Made by a program: the position numbers and the translations under genes
The notes under the pieces: generated by a model
The model's input: the letters and a program-made list of their open reading frames with translations, nothing else
Told to the model about the DNA's origin: nothing
Database searches by the model: none
From: JANRKB01 sp033763695
GTDB taxonomy: Bacteria > Planctomycetota > Phycisphaerae > Phycisphaerales > UBA1924
Length of the DNA stretch: 64,000 bases
Direction: 5' to 3'
NCBI GenBank assembly: GCA_033763695.1
Contig: JANRKB010000002.1
Coordinates: forward strand, 62,001-126,000
Shown here: in pieces, positions 1-7,633 of the stretch
Position numbering within the stretch: the stretch's first letter is position 1
How the letters are laid out: the number at the start of each line of letters is the position of its first letter

Positions 1-90
1 GTCCCTTGACCGTCCGCGAGGGGAGGCCGATCACTCGGCAATCGCGAACGAATCCTGTCCTTCCAAGCGTCTCTCAAGGGGAGTCTCGTC

Positions 91-1356
91 ATGCGCGCCA
101 CCGCCACGGTGTTTGCTGTCTCTGCCGCCGCCCTCGTCCTCGCCGCCGGCACGCTCGTCGTCGCCGGTCCGCTCAATCCCAGTGCTGGCCCGGTCGCGAG
201 CACCTACAAGACGTTGACCGAAGTCGAGCCGCGCATCGCGATCAACGCGGCGAACACCCCCGGCGACGCCACAACGGTCTTCAAGATCACCAAGCCCGGC
301 TCCTACTACCTCACCGGCAACGTCTCCGGCCAGCCCGGCAAGGACTCGGTGATCATCATCGCCGCCGACGGCGTCACGCTTGACCTCAACGGCTATTCGA
401 TCATCGGCAGCGATACATGGCCCGCTGGTGTAGCCCAGTACTGCGTCAATGCCAACGCCGTGAAGGGCACCACCATCCGCAACGGCACACTGAAGTTCGC
501 TGCGACCAACCACATCAGCATGAGCACATGCGTCAGCACCCGCGTCGAGAACATCCATTGCATCGACGCCAGCGAAACGTCAATCAGCGTCGGTACAAAC
601 TCCACCATCGTCAACTGCTCCGTCAAGATCTCCGGCACTCAGGGCATCGTCGCCTACGACGGCAGCGTCATCAGCCACTGCACCGTCGCCAACGCTGGCG
701 ACGTCGGCATCTACGCCAATCGATCATCGATCACCGACTGCACAGTCACGGACGCTGGCGGTACCGGCTTCTCGCTCGCTTCAAACAGCGTCGCCACCAA
801 CTGCACCGCCTCGCAGTGCAACAGCGGCTTCGGTGCTGGCTGGGGCGCTCGCTTTATCAACTGCGGTGCGGAAAGCTGCACGGGTGACGGCTTCCTCTCA
901 GGCTTCAATGCCGTCATCGAGTCCTGCACTGCAACGCTCAACGGCGGCGACGGCTTCGAGCTCTCCGACGCCGCCATCATCCGCAACTCCACCACCTACA
1001 ACAACTACGGCCACGGCATCAACGCCCTGGGTCGCTCAACAATCCTCAGCAACAACTGCACCGGCAACGGCTCAAACGTCGCCGGCACCACCAGCGCCGG
1101 CATCTTCATCAACGGCGCGGACTGCCGCGTCGAAGCGAACAACCTCATCGGAAACGACTGGGGCATTCGCGCTGCCGCCGCCGGAAACCTGATCATCCGC
1201 AACACCGCCAGCGGCAACACCACGGCCAACTACTCGAGCGCCGCCGGAAACGTCTGGGGCCCCGTCGTCCAAGGCACGACAGCCGGTTCGTTCACGGCGA
1301 ACATCCAAGCCACCTCCACCGGATCGACCGACCCCAACACCAACTACTCCTATTGA
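91..1356 (+). CDS. Secreted right-handed parallel beta-helix protein (paralog 1)
   Basis: Predicted 421-residue exoprotein. Residues 1-26 form a signal peptide (Arg, then an Ala/Val/Leu-rich stretch ending near VVAG). A conserved block follows (GPLNPSAGPVASTYKTLTEV, then EPRIAIN, then SYYLTGN). The rest is a series of short turns such as GVTLDLNGYSI, TTIRNGT and AIIRNSTTYNN, the pattern of pectate-lyase/NosD-like beta-helix coils. An AGGGGAG ribosome-binding site at 77-83 lies 7 nt before the ATG. It is followed by a close paralog in the same orientation, so the pair looks like a tandem duplication. Many Ser, Thr and Asn residues and paired Cys fit an extracellular fold. The substrate is unknown, no catalytic site was identified, and neither copy carries the dockerin-like tail found downstream. 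Confidence 0.85.
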   Translation: MRATATVFAVSAAALVLAAGTLVVAGPLNPSAGPVASTYKTLTEVEPRIAINAANTPGDATTVFKITKPGSYYLTGNVSGQPGKDSVIIIAADGVTLDLNGYSIIGSDTWPAGVAQYCVNANAVKGTTIRNGTLKFAATNHISMSTCVSTRVENIHCIDASETSISVGTNSTIVNCSVKISGTQGIVAYDGSVISHCTVANAGDVGIYANRSSITDCTVTDAGGTGFSLASNSVATNCTASQCNSGFGAGWGARFINCGAESCTGDGFLSGFNAVIESCTATLNGGDGFELSDAAIIRNSTTYNNYGHGINALGRSTILSNNCTGNGSNVAGTTSAGIFINGADCRVEANNLIGNDWGIRAAAAGNLIIRNTASGNTTANYSSAAGNVWGPVVQGTTAGSFTANIQATSTGSTDPNTNYSY

Positions 1357-1529
1357 TCCGCGTTCCGACGCATGTCGCCCCGCGAGACCCGCCCAAACAC
1401 GTCTGGTAACCGGCGGTCCCGCAAATGCTGGCCGCTCTTCCGCGGCACGACGCATGAATTCTGTTGTATCGCCCTGGGGGATCAGGGCAAACTCGTGAGG
1501 TTTCGCGAGCGTCTTCAAGGAGTCTGGAA

Positions 1530-2597
1530 TTGGATCGCATCTCCAGAGGCATCGTTCTGTGCGCCGTCGCTGGCGTCGTCGTCGCGGGTGCCATCGTCTC
1601 CGCTGGCCCGCTGAATCCTGCCGCCGGTCCCGTCGCGAGCACCTACAAGACGCTCACCGAAGTCGAGCCCCGCATCGCCATCAACCTGGCCAACACACCG
1701 GGCGATGACGACAGCCTCTTCAAGATCACCCAGCCCGGGTCCTACTACCTCACCGGCAACATCTCGGGCGTCGCCGGCAAGCACGGCATCGAGATCGCAG
1801 CGAGCAACGTGACCATTGATCTCAGCGGTTTTGCGATGACGGGCGTCGCCGGATCGCTCGACGGGATCACGAGCATCGACTACACGCTGGTCGACATCAC
1901 CGTCCGCAACGGCACCGTCCGCACCTGGGGAAATCAGGGCCTCGACTTCTCCAACGCCACGGGTGTCGTGGTCGAGAGCGTGCTCGTCCGTGAATGTGCG
2001 ATGGGCATCCGCATCGGCGATCGTGCCCGCGTGCGGCTGTGCACCGCGAGCAACAACTCGGGGAGCGGTTTTTTTCTTGGCGTCTCATCTCAAGTTGTTG
2101 AATGCACCGCCGAGAACAACCAGATAAACGGGATCTTCGCCAGCGACGGCAGCATGATCATCAACTGCGTCGCGAACGCAAACACCGGCGCGGGGATCAG
2201 AACGAACTCCAACGCCATCATCCGCGGCTGCGTCGCTCAACTGAACACCAGTCACGGCGTGATGGTCCATTCCAACACCGTCGTCAGTGGCGTTGTGTCG
2301 TCTGCCAACGGCTTTGGAGCAAGCATCGGCGCGGGCATCTTGGCCGTCGGCAATGCAAACCGCCTCGAAGACAACGTCTGCAACGCGAACGACCGCGGTA
2401 TCGACGTCGATGGCGTCCAGAACATCATCATCAGAAACACGTGCTCGGCAAACGCCCTCAACTGGACGTTCGTGGGCGGCAATCACTACGGCCCGATCAT
2501 CGACAGAACCGCCGTTGCCGCCCCTCCCTCGGTGAACGGCAACAGCGCGACCGAGGCCCTCGGCTCCACCCACCCCAACGCCAACTTCACCAACTAA
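1530..2597 (+). CDS. Secreted right-handed parallel beta-helix protein (paralog 2), TTG start
   Basis: 355-residue paralog of the preceding gene: the block after the signal peptide (GPLNPAAGPVASTYKTLTEV) is nearly identical, and beta-helix turns such as NVTIDLSGFAMTG and NIIIRNTCSANA follow. I chose the TTG at 1530 because AAGGAG at 1517-1522 sits 7 nt before it and it yields a short signal peptide (LDRISRGIVLCAVAGVVVAG) matching paralog 1. A longer reading from a TTG at 1464 would add 22 hydrophilic residues and has no ribosome-binding site. It is probably exported. The function beyond a beta-helix surface or extracellular protein is not visible. The C-terminus (GSTHPNANFTN) resembles the end of paralog 1 (GSTDPNTNYSY), so the whole gene was duplicated. 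Confidence 0.83.
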   Translation: MDRISRGIVLCAVAGVVVAGAIVSAGPLNPAAGPVASTYKTLTEVEPRIAINLANTPGDDDSLFKITQPGSYYLTGNISGVAGKHGIEIAASNVTIDLSGFAMTGVAGSLDGITSIDYTLVDITVRNGTVRTWGNQGLDFSNATGVVVESVLVRECAMGIRIGDRARVRLCTASNNSGSGFFLGVSSQVVECTAENNQINGIFASDGSMIINCVANANTGAGIRTNSNAIIRGCVAQLNTSHGVMVHSNTVVSGVVSSANGFGASIGAGILAVGNANRLEDNVCNANDRGIDVDGVQNIIIRNTCSANALNWTFVGGNHYGPIIDRTAVAAPPSVNGNSATEALGSTHPNANFTN

Positions 2598-2654
2598 GTC
2601 GATACACTGAAAACGCTGATGTCACGGAGCAAATCTGCTCCAGCAAGGCACACC

Positions 2655-3314
2655 ATGTCACGCCACACGACACTTCTCTCGCTCGCCACGCTCGCCCTCG
2701 CGGGAGCCGCCCACGCCGCGCCCTCCAACGTGGATCCCACGCTCAAATACACCTGGGGCGAGAACATCGGCTGGATCGACTGGTTCAGCGCGGGCCCGAC
2801 GCCCGGTCAGCAGGGCGTCGTGATCGGCCTCACCACCATGTCCGGCTTCGCCTGGGGTGAGAATGTCGGCTGGATCAACTTCGGCGACGGCACGCCCGCC
2901 AGCGGCTCGTCCTATGGCAACATCATGGGCGACGACTTCGGCGTCAACATCGCCGCCGACGGCCGCCTCACCGGCTACGCGTGGGGCGAAAACATCGGCT
3001 GGATCAACTTCAACACCTTCCCCACGCTCGGTGCCTCCAACCAGCACGCCCGCGTCGACTTCGCCGCCCGCCGCCTCCGCGGCTATGCGTGGGGCGAGAA
3101 CATCGGCTGGATCAACCTCGACAGCGGCGCCGCCGCCATCGGTCTGGGCTGCCCCGCCGACTTCAACGGCGACGGCTTCCTCACCTTCGAAGACTTCGAC
3201 GCCTTCGTCGTCTCCTTCGAAGCCGGTGAGCCGCAGTCCGACTTCAACGCCGACGGCTTCCTCACCTTCGAAGACTTCGACGCTTTCGTCGCCGCATTCG
3301 AAGCCGGCTGCTGA
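2655..3314 (+). CDS. Secreted WGENIGWI-repeat protein with dockerin-like tail
   Basis: 219 residues. The ATG at 2655 is preferred over one at 2619 because AAGG lies just upstream and the signal peptide (MSRHTTLLSLATLALAGAAHA) then starts cleanly. The mature part has four copies of a motif close to YAWGENIGWINF, spaced about 30-45 residues apart, a repeat I know only from uncharacterised bacterial surface proteins. The C-terminal ~55 residues are two EF-hand-like repeats (DFNGDGFLTFEDFDAF and DFNADGFLTFEDFDAF), opened by a Cys in GLGCPADFN and closed by a terminal Gly-Cys. The acidic Asp/Asn pattern fits calcium binding. Inferred role: a small exported structural or adhesive protein held by the tail. 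The terminator at 3358 ends this unit. Confidence 0.8.
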   Translation: MSRHTTLLSLATLALAGAAHAAPSNVDPTLKYTWGENIGWIDWFSAGPTPGQQGVVIGLTTMSGFAWGENVGWINFGDGTPASGSSYGNIMGDDFGVNIAADGRLTGYAWGENIGWINFNTFPTLGASNQHARVDFAARRLRGYAWGENIGWINLDSGAAAIGLGCPADFNGDGFLTFEDFDAFVVSFEAGEPQSDFNADGFLTFEDFDAFVAAFEAGC

Positions 3315-3357
3315 ACGATGTCATCGCCGATCTGACCTGTCGACTTGTGCCATCAAG

Positions 3358-3380
3358 CCCCGCCTCTCGGCGGGGTTTTT
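3358..3380 (+). terminator. Intrinsic terminator after the WGENIGWI-repeat gene
   Basis: A perfect 7-bp stem CCCCGCC/GGCGGGG with the tetraloop TCTC is followed directly by TTTTT. It lies 43 bp after the stop codon at 3314 and ahead of the next gene. Confidence 0.85.
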
Positions 3381-3477
3381 CTTATCGACATTTTCCGCAA
3401 TCGAGCCTTGCTCTCTGACATCTGCCCTTGTCCCCCGCGTCGGCATTGGTGCTGACGCACCCACAAGGAACCTGCCC

Positions 3478-4314
3478 ATGCTCACGCTCTCTCGTTGCGG
3501 CGTCGTTGTCTCTGCGCTCCTGCTCGCCCCGCTCGCCCACGCGGGCGTCCAAGTCACCAGCGCCAGCGGCCGCGCTGTCGCCACTTCGTCGCTCCGCTCC
3601 GCCGAAGGCGATTTCGCTGAGCACAAGGGCGGCGATCTCGCCTCGCCCATCGGCGGCGTCGACGAAACCTTCAACGCCGCGGCATTCCTCACCTGCGGCG
3701 ATGCCGCAAGCGCAACCTCCTACACCCACTTCATCGCCACACCGACCAGCCTGCGCCTCGATGGCTACGCCGCCAGCACCACCGTCACCACCGGCGTCGC
3801 GACCCAGTTGCACGCTGCGGCCGACGCACGCCTCTCCATCACCTTCCGCGTCGATCGCGCCACCGCATGGAAGTTCCGTTACGCGTGGACCGGCGAGAGC
3901 GACGGCGGCGAAGCCTCCATCATCCTCCGCCGCGCAGGCTCGATGATCTCCATCTTCGATCGTGCGGCCGACAACTGGGAAACCGCCAAGGGCGTGCTCC
4001 CCGCCGGCGACTATGAACTCTACATGTCCTGCACCGCCGCCGCCGAGATCGCTCAGCCTGATCCCGACACATCCTTCCAGTGGCACGGCAGCGAGGGCTA
4101 CCTCAACCTCATGCTCGACCTCGTCGACTCGCCCACCGCCCCTGCTGCCGCCGATTTCAATCTCGACGGCTTCGTCGACTTCACCGACTTTGACGACTTC
4201 GTCACCGCCTTCGAGCGCGGCGAGGCTGCCACCGACTTCAACGCCGACGGCTTCATCGACTTCACCGACTTCGATGCGTTCGTCGCCGCGTTCGACGGCC
4301 GAACCGGTGGCTGA
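3478..4314 (+). CDS. Secreted protein with variant (Cys-less) dockerin-like tail
   Basis: 278 residues starting at the ATG at 3478, which follows AAGGA at 3465-3469. A signal peptide (MLTLSRCGVVVSALLLAPLA HAG) is followed by a ~195-residue beta-rich domain that I cannot assign. Its regular hydrophobic/polar pattern around TFRVDRATAWKFRYAWTG resembles a carbohydrate-binding or jelly-roll fold, which is inference only. The C-terminus carries two EF-hand-like repeats (DFNLDGFVDFTDFDDF and DFNADGFIDFTDFDAF). Unlike the other four tagged proteins in this window, both the Cys before the first repeat and the terminal Cys are absent: it reads AAADFN at the front and ends DGRTGG. Confidence 0.78.
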   Translation: MLTLSRCGVVVSALLLAPLAHAGVQVTSASGRAVATSSLRSAEGDFAEHKGGDLASPIGGVDETFNAAAFLTCGDAASATSYTHFIATPTSLRLDGYAASTTVTTGVATQLHAAADARLSITFRVDRATAWKFRYAWTGESDGGEASIILRRAGSMISIFDRAADNWETAKGVLPAGDYELYMSCTAAAEIAQPDPDTSFQWHGSEGYLNLMLDLVDSPTAPAAADFNLDGFVDFTDFDDFVTAFERGEAATDFNADGFIDFTDFDAFVAAFDGRTGG

Positions 4315-4376
4315 GCGGCACATCTGGCGCGGCACGCCGCACAGAATCACCCACCACGACTGCTCCCTGGACCAAC

Positions 4377-4416
4377 CGCCGCAGCCCGGCATCTCCCGGC
4401 TGCGGCGTTTGGCTTT
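4377..4416 (+). terminator. Probable intrinsic terminator
   Basis: A 10-bp stem CGCCGCAGCC/GGCTGCGGCG with an 11-nt loop is followed by a broken T-run (TTTGGCTTT). It lies 62 bp after the stop at 4314. The weak T-run lowers confidence. Confidence 0.55.
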
Positions 4417-4533
4417 CATGCCTTCTTCCGCGTCATGACGCTGCCTTGCCCGGAACGCTCTCCACGGGTACCTTGGTGGTGTTGGCGTCACGGCGCGTGG
4501 GTGATGCGCCGGCGCGGCACGGAGTTCTCATCC

Positions 4534-4824
4534 ATGGCGAAGAAAGCAAAGAAGAAGGCGTCCAAGAAAGCGAGCAAAAAGCCCGCGAAGAAACCTGCGG
4601 CCAAAAAGCTGAACAAGAAGGCCTCGAAGAAGGCAACCGCGCGAACCAACAAAAAGCCCAGCAAGAAGCCAGCCAAGAAGGCCGCAAAGAAGCCGGTCAA
4701 GAAGGCCGCCGCCGCAACCGGCAAGACCTACGCCGTCCGCGACGAAGCCGGGCAGTTCAATCAGCCCGCCGTCGCCCCGGCCCCCGTCGCGGCACCCGCC
4801 GCACCCGAAGCCCCCGCGATGTGA
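4534..4824 (+). CDS. Histone H1-like Lys/Ala/Pro-rich DNA-binding protein
   Basis: 96 residues. The first ~62 are almost entirely Lys, Ala, Ser and Pro in repeats of the KKASKKPAKK type. They resemble the C-terminal tail of eukaryotic histone H1 and bacterial Hc1- or AlgP-like proteins. The last ~35 residues are quite different: TYAVRDEAGQFNQPAV, then an Ala/Pro tail. The ATG at 4534 follows GGAG at 4521-4524. Such tails bind DNA non-specifically and help condense the nucleoid, so that role is inferred from composition alone. The low-complexity repeat tract could expand or contract by slippage. The gene stands alone between two terminators. Confidence 0.75.
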   Translation: MAKKAKKKASKKASKKPAKKPAAKKLNKKASKKATARTNKKPSKKPAKKAAKKPVKKAAAATGKTYAVRDEAGQFNQPAVAPAPVAAPAAPEAPAM

Positions 4825-4865
4825 ACGACGCGAGCCATCACTCGCGCCAAACGCGACAAAGAATG

Positions 4866-4895
4866 AAAAGACCCGGCCATCGGACCGGGTCTTTT
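4866..4895. terminator. Bidirectional terminator between convergent genes
   Basis: An 11-bp perfect stem AAAAGACCCGG/CCGGGTCTTTT with an 8-nt loop. The A-run and T-run let it serve the histone-like gene on the plus strand and the dockerin-tagged gene on the minus strand, which converge here. Confidence 0.85.
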
Positions 4896-4951
4896 GCGTT
4901 GTGGATTCAGACGCTCGCTTCAACGCGAGCGCATCAACCGCAACCCGTTCA

Positions 4952-6511
4952 TCAGCATCCGGCCTCGAACGCCGCGACGAAGTCGTCGAAGTCCGTGAAG
5001 TCCAGGAACCCGTCACCGTTGAAATCGGCCGACGCGTCGCCATTCTCGAACGCCGTCACGAAGTCATCGAAGTCGGTGAAATCGAGGAAGCCGTCTCCAT
5101 TGAAATCCGCAGGGCACGGCGGCAGCGGCGAGCACACGTCGCTGTCGGTCGCCGCGATCTCAACGAGGCTGGGCTGCCACGGGAGTGGCGCTGGCTGGTT
5201 GTGCGAGGCGAGCGTCACGTCGGTTGAAGTGACGATGAACGGGATCGGATCGTTCCAAGAACCCTCGCAGCCGGTGATGCCGTCATAGAGCGTTTCAACC
5301 AGATACGTCTGAGCGCCGATTCCACTGTTGTAGTTGGTGATCCCGCCCGCGAGCAGCAGTCGATGATTGACGTCGTCATCGAGAAAGAGCACTGCCTCGC
5401 CCCGGGACGTGTCGGCGTACGTGTGTCGCCACTTGAGATTGAGCGATGCGTCGACGAGCATCATCGATGCCATGCTCCCGCCGTCGCCAAAGCCGTAGGA
5501 ACCTCCGACCACCACGTCATCGTCAACCCATGTGAACTTGACGGCGGCGTTCGCTGCCTGGAAATCGCGCACCGCCAGTGAGTTCAGCAGCGAACCCGTG
5601 GGGGAAAGCAGCAGGAGACAGGTCGCCGAGTTCCCGCCATTCCCGATATCGCCCAGGGACGCGACCACGATGTTCCCGTCAAGACGGATCGTGAGGCCAA
5701 CGCCGCGGTCATACGACTGTTCGCCCTCGGTCCAATCCGGCGAGGCAAAATCAAACGTCTTGGCCCAGAGCACGGCCCCCGAAGAGTCGAGCCGCGCAAC
5801 CAGTACATCCGACGGCACGATCGGGTCGCCGTCGACCTGTGTCAGTGAGCCCACCACCACAAACTCGTCGCTGGGCGCGTGATACGCCACATCCGTGAAG
5901 TCGACGGCGTAGGTGTTCTGGTTCGTAAACGAGTACCCCTTGTGGAACACCACATTCCCGTCCGGATCGATGCGCAGGAGGTTTCCGTCGCTGACGAAGT
6001 TGGTGGTCGTTGACTCCACACTGCACGCGACGACGAAGCCGACATCGGCGATCCGCCGGATCGCGCCCCCTTCACCCGCGTAGCCATACGCCTGTCCTGG
6101 ATAACGCTTGGCCCAGACGATGCCGTCTGTGTCGTCAACGCGCACAAGCGCGAGTTCGTGCGAGTCGCCCGAGAAATCACTGGTGTGAATCGCCCAGATG
6201 CGATCGTCGGACAAGCCGTCGAAATACTCCTGGACTCCGAATGCAACATCGTTCCAAGGGCTGTCGATCGAGGTCTCAGAGATCAACACACCGCTGCTGC
6301 TCCAGCGCTGACCCATCGCCGCGTTGAGATAGGGCGGGACAAACTGGAACGAACTCCCCACAAGGTAGTAGTCCAGACTCGCCATACGGATGATGTCCGT
6401 GCCACGCTCAACGTCAGGCAACCCGCCGCCCGCGCGTTCGTACGGCACCGCCGCCGTCGCCGCGCCCGCACACGCCACCAACACCATCGCCACCGAACTG
6501 ATCGTTCGCAT
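4952..6511 (-). CDS. Secreted propeller-like protein with dockerin-like tail
   Basis: 519 residues with an N-terminal signal peptide (MRTISSVAMVLVACAGAATA). The body contains repeated blade-like stretches (for example DGIVWAKRYPG, DGNVVFHKGY, SGAVLWAKTFDF, NLKWRHTYAD) in which a Trp-Ala-Lys or similar core recurs roughly every 50-60 residues. This is typical of beta-propellers that bacteria use as extracellular binding proteins. The C-terminus has two near-identical EF-hand-like repeats (DFNGDGFLDFTDFDDF twice) framed by PPCPADFN and a terminal AGC. No enzymatic residues are recognisable. It is convergent with the histone-like gene and shares its terminator. Function is inferred to be extracellular; the ligand is unknown. 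Confidence 0.8.
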   Translation of the reverse strand: MRTISSVAMVLVACAGAATAAVPYERAGGGLPDVERGTDIIRMASLDYYLVGSSFQFVPPYLNAAMGQRWSSSGVLISETSIDSPWNDVAFGVQEYFDGLSDDRIWAIHTSDFSGDSHELALVRVDDTDGIVWAKRYPGQAYGYAGEGGAIRRIADVGFVVACSVESTTTNFVSDGNLLRIDPDGNVVFHKGYSFTNQNTYAVDFTDVAYHAPSDEFVVVGSLTQVDGDPIVPSDVLVARLDSSGAVLWAKTFDFASPDWTEGEQSYDRGVGLTIRLDGNIVVASLGDIGNGGNSATCLLLLSPTGSLLNSLAVRDFQAANAAVKFTWVDDDVVVGGSYGFGDGGSMASMMLVDASLNLKWRHTYADTSRGEAVLFLDDDVNHRLLLAGGITNYNSGIGAQTYLVETLYDGITGCEGSWNDPIPFIVTSTDVTLASHNQPAPLPWQPSLVEIAATDSDVCSPLPPCPADFNGDGFLDFTDFDDFVTAFENGDASADFNGDGFLDFTDFDDFVAAFEAGC

Positions 6512-6668
6512 ACCTCACCCCACTTCGAAGACATCCCTCACGAACCCGACGTTGCGTCGGACTTGCTCGATTGTGCCAGATTCGCGCCGATGGAGTTAGC
6601 AAACTCCTCCCGAACCGCAGCAAATTCTCGATTCTGCGAAATGTTCTCGCGTGGCGATCGCGAGCAAC

Positions 6669-7406
6669 TCAGTCCGCCCGCACTGGCACGCTCGGATAGT
6701 CGCGCGCCGCCGCGGCCACATCCGCATACCCGTCCATCGGCGCGATCGCGCGCGTCAGCCAACGCTCCCACGCCGCATCCAGACGCGTGCCTCCTCGCGC
6801 TCCAGAGCGCCTCGTCTCGCCCGGCAGCACACCCGTAAACAACCGATGCGCCAGCACGCCCAGCGATCGAATTTCCTCACGCCGAAGCGCTGCCTCATCC
6901 CTCGCGTCGCTCATCGCGACACGCGCACCGGGCAGTTCAAGCACCACGCGTCCGTGCCGATCGACCAGACACTGCGACGCATCAAGCTCGCCGTTGACGA
7001 TGCCCAGCTCACGCGTATGCAGCAGCGCGTCGAGCAGATGCCGCACGCCACGCGCGGCCTCCGGCGCACTCAGCACGCCGCCCTTCGCGGCCAGCAGCGC
7101 ATCGAGCGTGATCACACCATCGGAGTGCCCCGCGTAGTCCGTGCGGACGACGATCACCTCGCCGCGGCGCACGCTCTCTTCAACCCGCAGCACATGCGGG
7201 TCCGTCGCGCGGCTCAGTTTGTCGAGAATCGCACCAACCCGCGCAAGCGTGTCCTCATCGCCGCGCAGCACGTGCAGCACATGGCTCGAATGCCGCGTGT
7301 CATCAAGCGCGAGCCAACGCTCACCCACCGCCGACGGCGCGAGATCGCGCACCGGCCGGACATTGCCAAGCGAGTCGGGAGCGGTGTTGGGGGCGGCTTC
7401 GGACAC
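6669..7406 (-). CDS. Protein-kinase-like protein lacking catalytic residues (pseudokinase)
   Basis: 245 residues whose order of elements resembles the N- and C-lobes of a bacterial Ser/Thr kinase. The VAxK strand appears as SHVLHVLR (Lys replaced by His45). The HRD loop appears as GIVNGELDASQCLVD (Asn138-Gly-Glu replaces His-Arg-Asp, and Gln145 replaces the metal-binding Asn). DGRVKLxDFG appears as HGRVVLELPG (Pro159-Gly160, no DFG). A helix-rich tail with EIRSLGVLAHRLFTGVLPGE matches the DVYSLGVLLYELLTGRLPF region of kinases, which is the best evidence for the fold. No transmembrane or sensor domain is seen. Inferred role: a non-catalytic scaffold or regulator. The divergent gene is ribB-like, but no functional link is shown. 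Confidence 0.6.
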   Translation of the reverse strand: MSEAAPNTAPDSLGNVRPVRDLAPSAVGERWLALDDTRHSSHVLHVLRGDEDTLARVGAILDKLSRATDPHVLRVEESVRRGEVIVVRTDYAGHSDGVITLDALLAAKGGVLSAPEAARGVRHLLDALLHTRELGIVNGELDASQCLVDRHGRVVLELPGARVAMSDARDEAALRREEIRSLGVLAHRLFTGVLPGETRRSGARGGTRLDAAWERWLTRAIAPMDGYADVAAAARDYPSVPVRAD

Positions 7407-7464
7407 GGCGTAAGACTACCCGCCGTGCGCACTCCAAGTCGACGCGCTCGCCTGGAACACAGAA

Positions 7465-7567
7465 AGACCGGGAGACATCAGGCCAGGAGACACGGAGCGA
7501 AAAGGCTAGTCGAAACATCGATGTCGCAGTCTGTGGAATCCACTCTCATGTCTGATGTCTCGTGTCT
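7465..7567. repeat. Imperfect heptamer repeats with two arms of opposite polarity
   Basis: Left arm 7465-7499 reads in 7-nt register with purine-rich units (GAGACAT, GGAGACA, CGGAGCG). Right arm 7547-7567 is CATGTCT GATGTCT CGTGTCT, the complementary sense of the same unit (AGACATC/AGACACG). It occupies most of the 227-bp gap between the kinase-like gene and the divergent ribB-like gene, ending 66 bp before the latter's start. Confidence 0.55.
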
Positions 7568-7633
7568 GCTCGCGTCGGGCACGCTCAAAGAACGCGGTTG
7601 GATTCTCGTCTCCACTCCCCAACAATCCCCCCG

